This document shows positions 8,086 through 16,287 of a stretch of DNA of 64,000 nucleotides, one piece after another. The stretch's first letter is position 1; the number at the start of each line of letters is the position of its first letter. A program made the position numbers and the translations under genes. The stretch is taken from assembly GCF_017497975.1 (NCBI RefSeq), contig NZ_JAGDEL010000006.1, positions 186,001-250,000 of the forward strand, written 5' to 3'. The stretch is from Metabacillus bambusae (GTDB lineage Bacteria; Bacillota; Bacilli; Bacillales; Bacillaceae). The notes beneath the pieces were generated by a model. The model did no database searches, had not been told where the DNA came from, and saw only the letters and a list, made by a program, of their open reading frames with translations.

Positions 8086-8101
8086 GTAAACACACCCTTA
8101 A

Positions 8102-8863
8102 TTACATCTGTAGAAGATGTTTAATATTTTTACTTAAAACTTGTTCACGTTCATGGTCGGTTATTTGTAATCTTAAAATCTTTTCTAGCTCAATTGCAGG
8201 GTGTGATAAAGGGTATTCTGAGCCGAAAATCACCTTTGAAGCGCCAAGCTTCTTTACAGTTTCCTGAATATGAAGATAGTTGCCTGTGGATGTTTCCAAA
8301 TAGAAGTTAGGAAGTGTTTTTGCAGCCTCAACAGCTTCTTGATCAGCTGGACCAAAACCCATATGACCTATGATAAAATTAGTTTTTGGAAATTGCTTTG
8401 CTAGCTGAACAAATTTAGCTGTTGATGCACCAGGGCTGTATACGACATGGGAATAAACAGGGAAACCGTACTCACCACATAGGGAGGCTAAGGAAGTAAC
8501 ACCTTTCGATGCAAATGAAAATTGATGGGATAAAGGAGAGAGCTTAAGTCCTTTAAATCCAAGCTTGAGACCATTTTCTAATTGTTCACTCACATCTTTA
8601 TCATGTGGGTTAATACAAATAAATCCTTGGATGTTTTTATTCGTTTTGATTGCATTTTCAACGTATTGATTATCAGGCACTGGATTATCTGGTTTGGATT
8701 TACCTGTAATATAATCCGTCATTTTTCGTACATCCAGCATTGCTCCTGGAACTGCTACACCTTGATCAATCCCTGCTTCCTTTATTATCTTTAAATACGT
8801 TTCTGTGTTTCCATAATCTGTGTCTGATAAATGCGTATGTGCATCAATGATCAATGTTTTCAC
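8102..8863 (-). CDS. Amidohydrolase family 2 metal-dependent enzyme
   Basis: The 253-aa TIM-barrel enzyme has the metal motif DAHTHL (His9, His11) at the N-terminus, then GLKLSP (Lys107), SHV (His139), IIGHMG (His167) and FGSEYP near residue 216. The last motif has Glu where family members usually have Asp. Related enzymes do hydrolyses and decarboxylations. In nataxazole-type pathways an amidohydrolase (NatAM) instead closes the benzoxazole ring, working beside an adenylating ligase. Here it lies between two such ligases (gaps of 2 and 16 bp), so a cyclisation role is attractive but unproven. Hydrolysis of an ester or amide intermediate is the alternative. Confidence 0.85.
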   Translation of the reverse strand: MKTLIIDAHTHLSDTDYGNTETYLKIIKEAGIDQGVAVPGAMLDVRKMTDYITGKSKPDNPVPDNQYVENAIKTNKNIQGFICINPHDKDVSEQLENGLKLGFKGLKLSPLSHQFSFASKGVTSLASLCGEYGFPVYSHVVYSPGASTAKFVQLAKQFPKTNFIIGHMGFGPADQEAVEAAKTLPNFYLETSTGNYLHIQETVKKLGASKVIFGSEYPLSHPAIELEKILRLQITDHEREQVLSKNIKHLLQM

Positions 8864-8865
8864 CT

Positions 8866-10200
8866 CTATTCATAAACAACTCTGACCGTCTTACCTTGTG
8901 GACGAGGTAGCTTTTCAACAAACTCAAAAGCAAATGGGATGCCTGATGCAAATTCCATTCTACTAGCCAAGGAATCTGCTAAATGCTCTGAGGGCTCAAT
9001 AGTTGAAGCAAGCTCACAACGTACGTTAATAACGTCATTGTCTCCTTCTTTTTTCAAAACAAATTCAAACCAGTTTCCGATTTCAGGCTCACGCATTAAA
9101 AACTCCTCAAGGTAAAAAGGTGATAGAGATGTGCCATTGTAGCGAATTTGGTCAACGACTCTTCCTCGCAAATAAAACTTTGGCATCGTAACCCCACATG
9201 AACAAGATTCCGATTCAATATATCCTAGATCACCAGTACGAAAACGTAAAATAGGGGTATCGTAGCGAAGGGCACTTGTTACAACAATTTCTCCAATTTC
9301 ACCTTCATCAAGTGATTCTCCAGTTTTGGGATCAACAATTTCAACGATTGCATGTGCTTGAGCAATATGGTAACCATCATGTTCATCACATTCAATACCT
9401 AAAACCCCACATTCAAGACTTCCATAAAAAAAGTTAGCGGTCACTCCCCATAATTCTTCAAGGCGTTGACGAAAAGCAGGGGAACAGCCTTCACCAGTAA
9501 TCCATAATTTCTTTAACTGTAATGTTTTTAAATCGAAGTTTTGTTCACTCGCTTCCTCTGCCAATAGCATTGCCCAAGATGGAGTGGTAATCACAATATT
9601 TGGTGTTAAATCCTGAATCATTTTTAATGTCTTCTTAGGAGTTGAATATGCACCACCCTTCCCTGCAGGGATGACAGTTGCTTCACACCCTTCCATAAAT
9701 GTTTTATGGAAAGCTAAACCCGCTGCACTCATTTCATATGGAAGTGCATTTAAACAAACATCGCCAGGATCAACAGGAAATAATTCAGGATATCTTGGGG
9801 CTAAATCATGCAAGTAGTAGTCATTCCACGTATACATCATATAAATTTCTTCTCCACCTGTTGTACCAGTAGATACTTGAACAAGTGCAATTTCCTGTTT
9901 GTCACATGTTAAAAGAATATATGGTTTACCCCGAAGCTCATCTTTAGTTAAGAAAGGTAATTTACTTAAGTCGCTTACTTGTTGAATATCAGTCGGTTTC
10001 ACATCAACTTCATCGAGCTTTTCGCGGTAAAAATCATTTTTTTCATATGCTTTTTGAACAATTTGTTTTAATGATTCAAGGTGATATTGTTCTATTTGTT
10101 CTGCTGACATTTTATCTGGATGGAGGGTCCCATCAAAAAAGCTCGTAATGATTATAGGCATACTCACGTTTTTTAGTTTTTTTTCAAACAATGAACTCAT
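8866..10200 (-). CDS. PaaK-like adenylate-forming ligase (first copy)
   Basis: The 444-aa ANL-family enzyme shows STGTTGG (110-116), YGSLECG (259-265), RFRTGDLG (319-326), CSCG (333-336), LRGRVVDQ, and a C-terminal PRPQGKTVRV with the likely catalytic lysine of the mobile domain. The GSLECG motif differs from the more usual YGxTE, which suggests an unusual substrate pocket. It should form an acyl-adenylate from an aromatic acid. The ATG overlaps the stop of the large TPR-like gene in an ATGA arrangement, so the two are translationally coupled. It belongs to the nine-gene operon; the exact acid and acceptor are not readable. Confidence 0.85.
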   Translation of the reverse strand: MSSLFEKKLKNVSMPIIITSFFDGTLHPDKMSAEQIEQYHLESLKQIVQKAYEKNDFYREKLDEVDVKPTDIQQVSDLSKLPFLTKDELRGKPYILLTCDKQEIALVQVSTGTTGGEEIYMMYTWNDYYLHDLAPRYPELFPVDPGDVCLNALPYEMSAAGLAFHKTFMEGCEATVIPAGKGGAYSTPKKTLKMIQDLTPNIVITTPSWAMLLAEEASEQNFDLKTLQLKKLWITGEGCSPAFRQRLEELWGVTANFFYGSLECGVLGIECDEHDGYHIAQAHAIVEIVDPKTGESLDEGEIGEIVVTSALRYDTPILRFRTGDLGYIESESCSCGVTMPKFYLRGRVVDQIRYNGTSLSPFYLEEFLMREPEIGNWFEFVLKKEGDNDVINVRCELASTIEPSEHLADSLASRMEFASGIPFAFEFVEKLPRPQGKTVRVVYE

Positions 10201-12338
10201 TCATTATTAACCCCCTGACTTACTAGTCGTTTAGCATATTTAGATTCAGGAGCCACTTTTAAGAGTGTTTTAAATGTCTTTTCAGCTTTTTCTAGGAAAC
10301 TCGTTTTTTTATATAAATGTCCTAAATCAAATAGAAGCTTTACATATTGCTCATGTGAGATTGGCGGATTTTCACGATTACTTTCATATGCCGATTTTAC
10401 AGCCTTAAAGTCTTTTATTGCTTTATCACTTGAATGGAAGAAGCCCTCTGGTAAGGCATGATAGATTGAACCTCTTAAATAGTATAATTCTGGATTATCT
10501 GACTTAATTGATGTTTTTAAAATCTTTAATGCCTTAATCGTTTCACCAAACATTTCCTGGGGGTCATTTGCATGCTTGCCTATTAAAGCAGCTGATGCCG
10601 CGTAATACGTGTTCGCAACTTCACAATTTGGATATGCTTTCAACGCTTTTTCCCATGCCTCTAAGCTTTGTTTTGCAGCTTGTTTGCTTCCTTTTGCACC
10701 TAGATAATGAAGTTCTTTCGCCATGTTATAAAATTGTTCTTTATTTGATGTTGAATATTTAGAAAGATTTATCTCTTGAAAAGAATACACTTCTCTCTTG
10801 TCATTCACTTTTTGCTGCATTTCTTCACTTAGATTAGTTTTTAATAACCTGATCCATGTTTCATTTGCTTCAGCTATCATCTCTAGCCTTTCATAGGCAC
10901 AACCTAGGTCAAATAAAAGCTGTTGATAGGTCTCCTCTGTTAAATAGGTAGGATCATTTTCATATTCTTTTAAGAGGTACTCAATATCACTTACAGCCGT
11001 AGCTGCTCGTCTAAAAAAGTTTTCTGGTAAACGTAAACTGTGATTTGCACGGACTAGTCGGAGATCACGATTAGAAGGGTATTCATTTACGAGATTATCC
11101 ATAGCTTTCAAAGATTTTATCGCACTGCCAAACATGTCATACGTGTTAATTGAATCTCTACCTAGCATTGACTGTACATCTAAGTAAGCCATTTCAACTT
11201 CAGGTGTAGTATTCGTTAATACAAAGTTTTCAAAGAATTCGATTGCCTCTTGCACTTCATCTGAACTACCATTTAATGCTTTTTCATAGAAACTAATGGC
11301 TTCTTCAGTTAGTCCTTTACCCTTGCTGTTTTTTTTTGTCTTTGTTGAAGATTTAGATGAAGATTGTTTACTAGCCGTTGAGTTTGCTTGTGCCTTACCT
11401 TCAACATTTACAGTCTTCAATTTATTTTGAAACATGCTTGCTTTTTCAAGTTGATTCGATCGTTTGCATGCATCAATTACATTTTTTAAAACTTCGTTAT
11501 ACTCGCTTTCAGTAAGAATGGAAGAGTCCTTTTCATAAGCCTCAACTAGAAATGAAAAATCTTCAATGGCAGTACTTGTTCGTTGAAAATACATTTCAGG
11601 TAATCGAAATGAAACATTTCCTCTTAATAGTCTAGCAATTACTAGGTTTGGAGCTTTTTCAACTACTGCATCTAACACCTTCAAGCCTTCTAATGCATAT
11701 TTCATTTTATCTGTAACACTATTTGCATCCCTTCCAAGTAAAGTAGTAGCACTGCCTAAATAAGCTTGGATTTCTAAATTATCTTTATGTTGCTTTGCTA
11801 AATCTTTTAATGAGTTATAGGCACTTTTAACGGCTTGTTTGTTCCCCATTATCCCCTCATTGTGTAATTCAATAGCTGCATTAAAAGGTTCATTTTTTTG
11901 CATAGAAACTTTACTTGGTACTTGAGATTGCTGTTTGCTTACGTCCTGCTCTTTTGTTTGATTAGAATTAGAGGCATTTTCCTTAGGATTGTTGGTTTTA
12001 TTTGATTTCTCTCTTTTAATGGAATTGTTTTTATTGGAAGATTGGTCTTTTTCTTGTATTAATATTTCGAGAAGTTCATCTACTAAATCTGCTATTGATA
12101 CCTGTATATGTGCTGGTATTGACTCTGGATTTGGATCTTGAACTGGTTCATTAACTAATTCATCTACTAGATGTTTTACCCGTTCTTGTACTATTTCTTT
12201 TACTGGCTCAAGTACTGCTACTACTTCTTGATTTGGTTCTAGTTCTCTTAAAACAATTTCTCGTCTAATATACGGGTTTGATTTTATTAAAGTTGAAATT
12301 AAGTTTTGTCGTTGCTGTGTTCTAACCTTATTTCCCAC
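10197..12338 (-). CDS. Large TPR-like repeat protein with three modules
   Basis: The 713-aa product starts at GTG (ribosome site gggggtg overlapping the upstream stop). Residues 1-145 are low-complexity: EPV/VQEPV-like acidic repeats, then a Lys/Asn/Ser-rich linker. Three ~160-residue helical modules follow, near 150-310, 343-508 and 535-705. Each has the pattern AxxLHxxGxxGxKxAxxxA, then YLGSAxxLLGRDA, then LLRGNxSxRLPExFF(R)RxxTAIEDF, then LFDLGxAYxRxxxxEKAExxWxxLL. No signal peptide is visible, so it is probably cytoplasmic or spore-located. It may scaffold the enzymes or be a structural protein. I do not recognise a characterised relative. Confidence 0.8.
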   Translation of the reverse strand: MGNKVRTQQRQNLISTLIKSNPYIRREIVLRELEPNQEVVAVLEPVKEIVQERVKHLVDELVNEPVQDPNPESIPAHIQVSIADLVDELLEILIQEKDQSSNKNNSIKREKSNKTNNPKENASNSNQTKEQDVSKQQSQVPSKVSMQKNEPFNAAIELHNEGIMGNKQAVKSAYNSLKDLAKQHKDNLEIQAYLGSATTLLGRDANSVTDKMKYALEGLKVLDAVVEKAPNLVIARLLRGNVSFRLPEMYFQRTSTAIEDFSFLVEAYEKDSSILTESEYNEVLKNVIDACKRSNQLEKASMFQNKLKTVNVEGKAQANSTASKQSSSKSSTKTKKNSKGKGLTEEAISFYEKALNGSSDEVQEAIEFFENFVLTNTTPEVEMAYLDVQSMLGRDSINTYDMFGSAIKSLKAMDNLVNEYPSNRDLRLVRANHSLRLPENFFRRAATAVSDIEYLLKEYENDPTYLTEETYQQLLFDLGCAYERLEMIAEANETWIRLLKTNLSEEMQQKVNDKREVYSFQEINLSKYSTSNKEQFYNMAKELHYLGAKGSKQAAKQSLEAWEKALKAYPNCEVANTYYAASAALIGKHANDPQEMFGETIKALKILKTSIKSDNPELYYLRGSIYHALPEGFFHSSDKAIKDFKAVKSAYESNRENPPISHEQYVKLLFDLGHLYKKTSFLEKAEKTFKTLLKVAPESKYAKRLVSQGVNNE

Positions 12339-12340
12339 AT

Positions 12341-12907
12341 TTATTCACCCCCATTTTTCTTCGCATCAGCAACAAGCTTTTTATATTTGCTATTATTTAA
12401 ACTTAATAGCTTATTCCAAGTTTCTTCAGCGCGTTTGGAATCGCCTACTGTTTGATAAGCCTTGCCTAGTTTTAGTAAAATTTCATGATATTGATCTTTC
12501 GTGATATCTCGATTATTATTTTCAAAAGCTCTGATTAAATAATTAAAGTCTTCAATGGCAGTTTTTGTACGTTTAAAGTAGATTTCAGGTAATCGGTATG
12601 CTACGTTGCCTCGTAATAGACGAATTTCTACATTATCTCCATCTAATTTAACTGCTTGATCAAGAGCTTTTATTCCTCTTTTACCATAGTTTGATTTTTC
12701 ATTTATATCGGCATGGTCCCTTGCGATTAACGCTGATGAGCTTCCAAAGTAAGCTTCAACTAATGGATGATTATTTACCTGGAGCTTAATGTTTTTCAGA
12801 CTTTCATATGCCTTTTGTGCTGCTTGCTTATCACCATTAATACCTTTTTTGTGAAGAGTAATGGCTTTTGCAAAATCTTTTTCCCAATCATTTTTTCCAG
12901 TTGCCAA
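12341..12907 (-). CDS. Single-module TPR-like protein, first gene of the operon
   Basis: The 188-aa product starts at TTG with aaggaggtg 8 bp upstream. It consists of one module of the type repeated in the next gene: AITLHKKGINGDKQAAQKAYESL, YFGSSSALIARDHAD, LLRGNVAYRLPEIYFKRTKTAIEDF, and a final TPR-like pair LGKAYQTVGDSKRAEETW. The gap to the 713-aa gene is 2 bp. It probably arose with that gene by duplication, and the two may interact. It has no membrane segment or signal. It leads the operon, whose enzymes make an aminohydroxybenzoate derivative by inference. The functional link is unknown. Confidence 0.78.
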   Translation of the reverse strand: MATGKNDWEKDFAKAITLHKKGINGDKQAAQKAYESLKNIKLQVNNHPLVEAYFGSSSALIARDHADINEKSNYGKRGIKALDQAVKLDGDNVEIRLLRGNVAYRLPEIYFKRTKTAIEDFNYLIRAFENNNRDITKDQYHEILLKLGKAYQTVGDSKRAEETWNKLLSLNNSKYKKLVADAKKNGGE

Positions 12908-13227
12908 ATTCTTGCACCTCCTTTTTAATATCGCAATTAAAAATCATGCACTACAAGTTTTTTAACGTTTTGTAGTTTTTAAATACATTTACACTTTATG
13001 TTGTAGAAATGGTATGGTGATAGACTATAATGGAAAAGTATAATTTTTAGTGATAGAATCCAATTTAAAAGCGCCTTCAATGCTGTTATAGTCATTGTCA
13101 AAATGACTTTGTATAGACTGTTAACCCTATTATTATCAACTTAAGTAAAATGTGTGACTTAGTTGAAAGACTAATAGACGTAGAGAGAAATAAGCGACTT
13201 GAAGTTTGAGGAAGGTGGTTTTTCTAA
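12908..13227. other. Divergent intergenic region between the operon and the DUF418 gene
   Basis: The 320-bp AT-rich space must hold the promoter of the nine-gene operon (minus) and of the DUF418 gene (plus). On the minus strand CATACCAT (fwd 13009-13016) resembles a SigE -10 element, but no -35 element lies at the right distance. A palindrome (12950-12976) lies nearer the operon start. TTGTCA at about 13097 may be a -35 of the plus gene. No clear SigA promoter was found. Confidence 0.4.
12950..12976 (-). promoter_or_regulatory. Inverted repeat in the leader of the biosynthetic operon
   Basis: actacaa (12950-12956) and ttgtagt (12970-12976) form a perfect 7-bp inverted repeat with a 13-base centre, 43 bp before the first start codon. 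It could be an operator or an RNA hairpin in the leader. Confidence 0.35.
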
Positions 13228-14400
13228 ATGGCTGATAAAAGTAGTAGGATTTTGTTATTGGATATTATACGTGGTTTTGCCCTTCTTGGTATTTTGCTTG
13301 TCAATATGCCAACCTTTCATTCACCAGATTTTTTGAAGACTTATTATGGGATCACTTCCACCTATCATGGTCCTGACCATTTTCTATCACTATTTTACCA
13401 GTTGTTTATTCAAATGAAATTTTATCCGATTTTTGCTTTTCTTTTTGGCTTAGGCTTCTATTTATTCATCAAGAAAACAAATGGTCTAGACCTATTTATT
13501 AAAAGAATGAACCTTTTACTTATGATTGGTCTTTTCCATCTTATTTTTCTTTGGTACGGGGATATTTTGCACCTTTATGCGGTAACTGGCCTTTTACTTA
13601 TATTTTTTCATAAGCTTTCGAGTAAAAAAATCCTTTACTGGGCCTTTACTTTACTAACTTTTTATCATGTATTACTTGGAGCAAGTGTATTCTTACCTAC
13701 TGATAATAGTACCGATCCAAAGGTTATTATGAAAAAGATAGATATATACTCAACAATTTATGAGGACGCTTCTTATAAGGAATGGCTTCTTTATAGAATT
13801 AAGATAGAGGTAATACCTATTCTTACACAACTTCCAATAGCAATGATCCCAATTTTAGGTATGTTTTTATTAGGGTTGTATGCGGGAAAGCAGAAATTAT
13901 TTGTTTATAATGATTTAAATCGATTACAAATAAAGATATGGTGTAAATGGAGTTTTCTCATTAGTTTACCGATTATTTTAGCTAATGGATTGATTATGTC
14001 GGGCTTTAGTATTAGTCCTGTATGGGAAGCACTTACCCATTTCCTTACAAGTCTTAGCGGAATAACACTTTGCATTTTTTATATGAGTTCACTCTATTTG
14101 CTTTTAGAACATACAACATTCAAGAAACGTTTTATTCCCTTTAGCTATGTAGGACGAATGGCTTTAACAAATTATTTATTTCAAACAATAGTTTCACTTG
14201 GTTTTTATCGCGGTTTTCATTTATATGAAAAAATCAACCTTGTTGAGGGAGCAGTTATCAGTATTTTATTATTTTCTTCTCAATTATTGTTTAGCTACTA
14301 CTGGCTTACATATTTTCATAACGGACCAGTTGAGTGGCTTTGGCGTTCATTTACTTATGGAAAATTCGTTCCTTTTAAAAAGGCTAAACAAAGATCATAA
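13228..14400 (+). CDS. DUF418/YeiB-family polytopic membrane protein
   Basis: The 390-aa product begins with the family hallmark RILLLDIIRGFALLGILLVNMP, in which the first helix carries the D-RG-A-GIL-N pattern. About ten hydrophobic segments follow. The C-terminal DUF418 part contains the NYLFQT and YWLTYFHNGPVEWLWR motifs. It sits in the cytoplasmic membrane. Relatives are thought to act as acyltransferase-like or transport proteins, but none has an established reaction. The ATG has gaggaaggtgg upstream. It is transcribed divergently from the biosynthetic operon, so a role in export or modification of that product is possible but purely positional. Confidence 0.85.
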   Translation: MADKSSRILLLDIIRGFALLGILLVNMPTFHSPDFLKTYYGITSTYHGPDHFLSLFYQLFIQMKFYPIFAFLFGLGFYLFIKKTNGLDLFIKRMNLLLMIGLFHLIFLWYGDILHLYAVTGLLLIFFHKLSSKKILYWAFTLLTFYHVLLGASVFLPTDNSTDPKVIMKKIDIYSTIYEDASYKEWLLYRIKIEVIPILTQLPIAMIPILGMFLLGLYAGKQKLFVYNDLNRLQIKIWCKWSFLISLPIILANGLIMSGFSISPVWEALTHFLTSLSGITLCIFYMSSLYLLLEHTTFKKRFIPFSYVGRMALTNYLFQTIVSLGFYRGFHLYEKINLVEGAVISILLFSSQLLFSYYWLTYFHNGPVEWLWRSFTYGKFVPFKKAKQRS

Positions 14401-14580
14401 TTCAAATATAGCCATTTAATGAAATGGATCACTTTATTAAAAAAAGTTAGTGATTCAATGCTCGATTTGTAGGATAGAAATCCTATTCTATGTAAAAAAT
14501 AGTCTTTGTATAAGCTGATTGTTGTTTATTGCACTAGAGCCAAAAAATAAAATGATAATTTAAATAGGAGGTTTTTTTAC

Positions 14581-14760
14581 ATGGATATGAATCGGGTTAA
14601 ACAAATTCTCTCTTCTCCAGCAGATATTAAAGTAATGTACAATGGTAGTTCTATATGGATTGATGAATTACACGAAGATCAAGAAATGGTTACATGCCAT
14701 TTAAGAGGACCACTTGAAGAAAGAACCCAAGTGGCAGTATCAGAGTTGATTGAAGGGTAA
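14581..14760 (+). CDS. sspH: H-type small acid-soluble spore protein
   Basis: The 59-aa product begins MDMNRVKQILSSPADIKVMY, then SIWIDELHED, and ends VAVSELIEG, which is the SspH pattern of minor SASPs packed in the forespore core. The start is set by aataggagg 8 bp upstream. A strong terminator follows, so it is a one-gene unit. It is missed by length-filtered gene calls. I found no convincing SigG or SigF promoter in the 180 bp upstream; TGTATA near 14512 could be a -35, but no -10 fits. Confidence 0.9.
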   Translation: MDMNRVKQILSSPADIKVMYNGSSIWIDELHEDQEMVTCHLRGPLEERTQVAVSELIEG

Positions 14761-14769
14761 AACGAAAGA

Positions 14770-14805
14770 ATGAAACAAAAGGGTTTTACTCTTTTGTTTT
14801 TTTAT
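14770..14805 (+). terminator. Intrinsic terminator of sspH
   Basis: aaacaaaag pairs with cttttgttt around a short loop and runs into seven Ts. Confidence 0.85.
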
Positions 14806-15036
14806 CTTTTACGATCTTTTATTCTACTGACGCCCCTTAACTTTTGTTGAACCATTACTTTTGCATAAAACCCTTTCAATATAAATAACTTCAGATTACA
14901 AAAACTCCTTTTTAAAATGAATGAAGATATTGTATAATGGAAAATTGGAAAGAATTTGTTACGAATATACATATTGTTAAGAAAAATGTGTATAATGTAT
15001 GTAGTACTAAATCTCCTTACTAAAGGATGTGTTTAA

Positions 15037-15246
15037 ATGAGATTTCAACAGCAAGTCGAAAAACCACCAGAGGTAACATTAAAGATATGGACTTGTGCTT
15101 CCGAAGACTGTAATGGTTGGATGAGAGACAATTTTAAATCTGACGAAAAACCAAATTGTCCTCTTTGTGGACACGCTATGGTTGAAGATGAACGTACATT
15201 ACCTGTTTTAGAAAATTTTTCTGCAGTTAGCTTAAAAAAAGAATAA
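15037..15246 (+). CDS. ydjO: YdjO-family cold-inducible small protein
   Basis: The 69-aa product has the YdjO signature: a WTCASEDCNGWMRDNF segment with CxxxxC spacing, followed by CPLCGHAMVEDERTLP. The four cysteines look like a small zinc-binding knuckle. The B. subtilis relative is annotated as cold-inducible; its function is not known. The start has aaaggatgtg upstream. It is monocistronic with a perfect terminator. A TATAAT at about 14991 upstream could be its -10 element, but a good -35 is lacking. Confidence 0.88.
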   Translation: MRFQQQVEKPPEVTLKIWTCASEDCNGWMRDNFKSDEKPNCPLCGHAMVEDERTLPVLENFSAVSLKKE

Positions 15247-15259
15247 TCAAATAAACATC

Positions 15260-15301
15260 AAATAATAAAATCCCATGTTTAATCATGGGATTTTATTATT
15301 T
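15260..15301 (+). terminator. Intrinsic terminator of ydjO
   Basis: The long perfect hairpin aataataaaatcccat / atgggattttattatt is followed by a T-rich tail. Confidence 0.9.
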
Positions 15302-15451
15302 TGCTTTCTGCTATGTAATCAATATGTTTAATGACAGTTGTTTGATATACTTTCTAAAATGAACTATTCTTACTCTTTTTATGATTTTATAAACAAACTT
15401 CAATAACTAGTGAGAGACATTTCACGTAAGTTATCTGGCTCGAGGTGTAAA

Positions 15452-16108
15452 ATGTCTTGGATAAACGATGAATTAGTAAATAACATTCAAATTATCAGCA
15501 AAGATCCGTACGATCCTGTAATCGTAACGAATATACCTAAAGGATGGAATTTGCTTGGAATAGGAAATTTTGCTGCCGTTTTTACTCATGCATCACTTGA
15601 TGGAAAAGTTGTTAAGGTCTATGCTGAAAATCGTGACGGAATCATTGAAGAAATACAAGTTTACAAAAAACTAGGTGATCATCATGCATATTCAAAGCTT
15701 GTTGAATATGGTGAACGTTATCTCGTTCTTAAAAAGTTAGACGGTATAACTTTATTTCAGGCATTTAGGGATGGTGTTTATGTACCTAAGACTGTAATAG
15801 AGGATATTGACAATGCTATAGAGCATGCTAAACAAAGAGGTTTAAACCCTACAGATATACACGGAAAAAATATTATTATGAAGGATGGGAAAGGGTATAT
15901 CGTGGATGTGTCAGATTTTCTAAAGTCATACACCTGCCCGAAATGGAAGCATTTCAAAAAAATGTACTTTCTTTTTTATATCCCTTTATTTAAAAAAATG
16001 CATTTCCCACTTCCATTTTGGTTATTAGAAAGAATAAGAAAAGCCTATCAGTATTATTTACTTTTTAGCGGATTTAGAAGAAAACAAGAATCAGCTGATG
16101 GTCATTAA
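15452..16108 (+). CDS. Small protein-kinase-like protein (YrzF type)
   Basis: The ATG at 15452 is preferred to a GTG at 15410 because gaggtg lies 5-10 bp before it; the product is 218 aa. It has a short kinase fold: glycine-loop LLGIGNFAAVF, the ATP lysine in VVKVYAE, a catalytic-loop variant GLNPTDIHGKN that keeps the Asp and Asn, and VDVSDF in place of DFG with the Asp retained. This matches the YrzF group of Bacillus, not full Hanks kinases. The C-terminus is basic and aromatic-rich. Substrate unknown. It is single-gene with its own terminator. Confidence 0.75.
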   Translation: MSWINDELVNNIQIISKDPYDPVIVTNIPKGWNLLGIGNFAAVFTHASLDGKVVKVYAENRDGIIEEIQVYKKLGDHHAYSKLVEYGERYLVLKKLDGITLFQAFRDGVYVPKTVIEDIDNAIEHAKQRGLNPTDIHGKNIIMKDGKGYIVDVSDFLKSYTCPKWKHFKKMYFLFYIPLFKKMHFPLPFWLLERIRKAYQYYLLFSGFRRKQESADGH

Positions 16109-16119
16109 TATAAATCTTA

Positions 16120-16164
16120 GAAAAGATGCTGACTCATTATTACAACGAGTCAGTATCTTTTTCG
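16120..16164 (+). terminator. Intrinsic terminator of the YrzF-like gene
   Basis: aaagat-ctgactc and gagtcag-atcttt form a stable hairpin followed by a T-run. Confidence 0.85.
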
Positions 16165-16287
16165 TTTTTTTAGGAGCTATAAAATTCTAGTACTGTGAAA
16201 AAGTGCTTTGACAACCAGCTACAGCTAAAAGTCAACTAGATACTCCTTATACGCTAAGTAAACATCGAATGCTTGAGCTTTTGTTCT

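Noticed and set aside
13005-13060. SigE promoter for the nine-gene operon (CATACCAT)
   Set aside because: The -10 match is good but no -35 lies 14-15 bp upstream, so sporulation control is not supported.
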